DNA from: Cylindrotheca closterium
Taxonomy: Eukaryota; Bacillariophyta; Bacillariophyceae; Bacillariales; Bacillariaceae
DNA length: 64,000 nucleotides
Reading direction: 5' to 3'
Assembly (NCBI GenBank): GCA_933822405.4
Contig: CAKOGP040001925.1
Span: 199,899 to 263,898, forward strand
The stretch's first letter is position 1; every line of letters starts with the position of its first letter. Positions 61,684 to 64,000 of the stretch are shown here, one piece after another. Under the pieces are notes generated by a model, which was not told the DNA's origin, ran no database searches, and saw only the letters and a program-made list of their open reading frames with translations. A program made the translations under genes and the position numbers.

Positions 61684-62431
61684 GGAATGCAAGCTAAATG
61701 GGTGATCTTAGACTTTGGTTGAGGGTTATTAGCGGTCCTGCGAAAGTGATCACGCCTCGCTTTCAATCCTTTCAATGAGTTTCTTCTCAAGTTCACGATC
61801 TCAGAAATGAATATATAATACCGGTAGGACAAACTTGTTTTTGCGCAAGATCGAAAGTATTCTTCTCAACGTCCGTGAATTTCCTAAACACTTAAGCAGA
61901 TGGGACGTGTACTTATTTCAGTGCTTCGAAGGAATAGGGGCGAGAAAGTCTGACCAGTTATATTTGGAAAAAAGGGCTCCAAGCTGGTGGCATTGGAATA
62001 CTCAAGTTTCGCAAAAATGACTTGACAGAGTTCGTTGTAGAAGGGACTTTTGCCTGCGCCTTGAACATTTCTGTAATGCGCAACCACTGGGGTGGTATTG
62101 CGTTCAGTCATCGAGAGCTAATATACCAAACTGCCACAGTTCACCGAGAACTTTACGACATCTGTGCACTATTGAAAGGTGAAATTTGGACGGTCCGTCA
62201 TGTAGCAAGGCAGTTCAGGCAACAACATAAAAAAGATCCTACTGTACTGTATTTACTATTTTTAAAGATATATTTATTATAATAATGTTATCCGTTTACT
62301 TCATTTTATTTTAACAGTTGCATTACATTAGGACCTAGCTCATTCCCAAAACTAAATAATGTGCAGTAGAATAACCTTATACCGTGCAAGTTTGCTCTTT
62401 CATTACAACCAATCGAGAATACAGTGCAGTT
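61684..62431. other. Intergenic region between PT-rich protein genes
   Basis: Contains the promoter of the 58759-61683 gene; AT-rich TATATAATACCGGTA at about 61812-61826 combines a TATA-like run with the TACCGGTA palindrome, about 130 bases before the start. The rest shows no supported gene. Confidence 0.45.
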
Positions 62432-64000
62432 TTACAGACGGCATTGCGATCTCCCATTTCCCTGAGGTGTGCATATGCCGGCACAGCAACCAGATTCATT
62501 ATCCGTGCAATCATCGTTTCGGCCAAGCTCAGTGCAGGAGCCTTCTTCAATCCAAACAGAGGCGCAGGCTTCACAGGAGGCTTGACTCTCCTGGCATTCA
62601 TCATCGACTCCGCCGCAGTTGAGAAAGTTCCTGGAACAACAAAAGGTACCAGTTGTGGGTTCAGTGGGTGCCTCTGTGGGAGCCTTGGTTGGTGCTTTTG
62701 TAGGAGGCGGGGTGGGAGCTTCGGTCGGAGGTGGAGTGGGGGCCACGGTTGGAGGTGGAGTGGGGGCCATGGTTGGAGGTGGAGTGGGGGCCGTGGTTGG
62801 AGGTGGCGTAGGGGGCACAGTTGGAAGTTTGGAAGGATTCTTCGTAGGACTCGTTGTTGGGCTTCGTGTCGGCTCCTTCGTTGGGCTCATGGTAGCGGCG
62901 ACTGTAGGATTGTTTCCTGGGATTGGAACCGGACTTGGGGTAGCTTCAGTGGTAGGAGATGTTGTTGGTGCCTTTGTTGGTGGACTTGTCGTGTTAAAAT
63001 CATCGGGAAACGTTGGCTCCGGAGCTGGCGCAGTAGTAGTTTCCACATCGATCACCGGTGCATCGGTGGCAGGTACCGCAGTGGGTGTGGGAAGCGGGGG
63101 GCTCGTTTCAGCTTCTTTTGACGGATCTTCAGTGGGAGTAGTTGTAGCTGGAGTGTCATCATCCATGGCGGGTTCGATCATTGGAACGGATGCCGTCTGC
63201 ACGGGATAGATGCTTCCCATTGTTTTGGTAATTTCTTCAGAAGTGACCGTGGATCCGATTGCCTCAAGAAGGACTGCATTTGACCTATCTTCCTCCAAAT
63301 ACAAGTCCAAGATAAGTACATAGCTTTTGCAGTTCTCAATAGGACGATTGGCACAAGATTTTTCTTTGCTGGGCTTCACTTGTCCATTGGTAATGGCTTC
63401 TGTAGTATTAGTAAGGTCACCCGCAATTGCCATTGTGGCATCGAAAAAGTTGATGGCCCCGCAACCTGCCATTAATGGTAATAGCTTCTCTTGAATGTGC
63501 CGAATGAGATCACTTAGCAAAGGACCAAAGTCAGCTTCAGCTTCCAATGTGATATCAATCTGGATATCAAAAGACTTTTGAATTAGCTTTTGTTGGTCTT
63601 CTCTAACCATACCATTGGCAATGTCTTCACATTCTTCTTGAGTCGGAGGGGTGTAGACAATAACACCCTTAAGATTAGACTCGAGATCTTCGTCATCAAA
63701 GACGAGTGGAATCGGGTCGCTGTTTCCTCCACCAAACAAAAGTAGAGTTCCTACCGTTCCAATTGCAATGATGATGCAGCAAAGAAGTGCGACATAACAT
63801 AAAATAGTTTTCTTTCGCTTTTCGTCTGTGGCTTCGTCATCGTCTTTGCTGAAATCATCATCGTCACCATCAGCACTGCCTGTTGCTACAGCAACCGCAA
63901 TGTCATCGGTTTCAGGTCGACTTGTGAATCGATTTAGGGCTTCACGTCTACCTTGTTCTCGGGCCTGTTCCAATTCGTCTTCGTAGTCTTGTGCAACAGT
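62432..64000 (-). CDS. Type II membrane protein with PT-rich repeats, partial (start beyond window)
   Basis: 522 residues visible; the frame is open to the right edge, so the N-terminus is missing. It begins in the helix EQAREQGRREAL, which matches the 58759-61683 protein. One membrane segment (ILCYVALLCCIIIAIGTVGTLLLF) follows, then the same conserved external region (GVIVYTPPTQEECEDI, SFDIQIDITLEAEADFGPLL, SYVLILDLYLEEDRSNAVLL). The PT stalk has PTPPPTxAPTPPPT units. The Cys-rich end has NFLNCGG, CTDNESGCCAGIC and a final QCRL, almost identical to the relative. The membrane-proximal and Cys-rich parts are well kept while the stalks differ, so the ends are probably the functional parts. Confidence 0.85.
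   Translation of the reverse strand, partial: TVAQDYEDELEQAREQGRREALNRFTSRPETDDIAVAVATGSADGDDDDFSKDDDEATDEKRKKTILCYVALLCCIIIAIGTVGTLLLFGGGNSDPIPLVFDDEDLESNLKGVIVYTPPTQEECEDIANGMVREDQQKLIQKSFDIQIDITLEAEADFGPLLSDLIRHIQEKLLPLMAGCGAINFFDATMAIAGDLTNTTEAITNGQVKPSKEKSCANRPIENCKSYVLILDLYLEEDRSNAVLLEAIGSTVTSEEITKTMGSIYPVQTASVPMIEPAMDDDTPATTTPTEDPSKEAETSPPLPTPTAVPATDAPVIDVETTTAPAPEPTFPDDFNTTSPPTKAPTTSPTTEATPSPVPIPGNNPTVAATMSPTKEPTRSPTTSPTKNPSKLPTVPPTPPPTTAPTPPPTMAPTPPPTVAPTPPPTEAPTPPPTKAPTKAPTEAPTEPTTGTFCCSRNFLNCGGVDDECQESQASCEACASVWIEEGSCTELGRNDDCTDNESGCCAGICTPQGNGRSQCRL

Overview
The window looks like nuclear DNA of a stramenopile, most likely a raphid pennate diatom; a genome of the Seminavis robusta type is my best guess, but the species cannot be proved from the sequence. 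The evidence is: short GT-AG introns of about 80 to 155 bases, intergenic gaps of 0.3 to 2 kb, several plastid precursors with a signal peptide ending in an ASAFAP-like Ala/Phe junction, PT-rich type II membrane proteins, prolyl 4-hydroxylase with ShKT domains, helicase-associated (HA) domain proteins without a helicase, DUF285 repeat proteins, and an RNA-free, transposon-poor layout. I found 27 protein-coding genes, one of them running off the right edge, one frameshifted TPR gene among them, one clear pseudogene, and a doubtful partial reading frame at the left edge. Ten genes needed exon joining by eye or have a start corrected from a TTG-initiated reading frame to the first sensible ATG.

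Layout. 0.4-4 kb: two minus-strand RING-H2 membrane genes with a decayed third copy between them. 4.4-7.3 kb: a four-exon cyclic-nucleotide-regulated (PKG-like) kinase. 7.6-11 kb: two divergent RING-H2 genes with a shared Cys-rich ectodomain. 11.3-13.5 kb: a plastid membrane protein and a TPR-like protein. 15-17.5 kb: a secreted DUF285 repeat protein and a type II glycosyltransferase. 17.9-22.9 kb: an unfamiliar helical protein followed by a kinesin-light-chain-type TPR gene whose 3' end is a copy of the 3' end of the first gene. 23.4-27.8 kb: a hypothetical acidic protein, a probably myristoylated RING protein and a plastid membrane protein. 28.2-30.8 kb: a tandem pair of RING-H2 genes. 30.9-40.9 kb: four ionotropic-glutamate-receptor-like channel genes. 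41.3-47.5 kb: RING-H2, ferric reductase/NADPH oxidase-like, RING-H2. 48-52.8 kb: plastid-type S9C acylaminoacyl peptidase and a ShKT prolyl 4-hydroxylase. 53.2-56.6 kb: a pair of HA-domain proteins. 58.7-64 kb: a pair of large PT-rich membrane proteins.

The window is best read as clusters of locally duplicated, fast-evolving gene families (RING-H2, iGluR-like, HA, PT-rich) set among ordinary single genes. I see no operon-like logic. The most notable points are an unnamed hydrophobic/aromatic motif conserved between the membrane segment and the RING in seven RING-H2 proteins and the pseudogene; the CCKCR ectodomain in three of them; domain capture in the TPR gene; the iGluR-like cluster with two channel architectures; and an over-represented TACCGGTA palindrome confined almost entirely to intergenic DNA.
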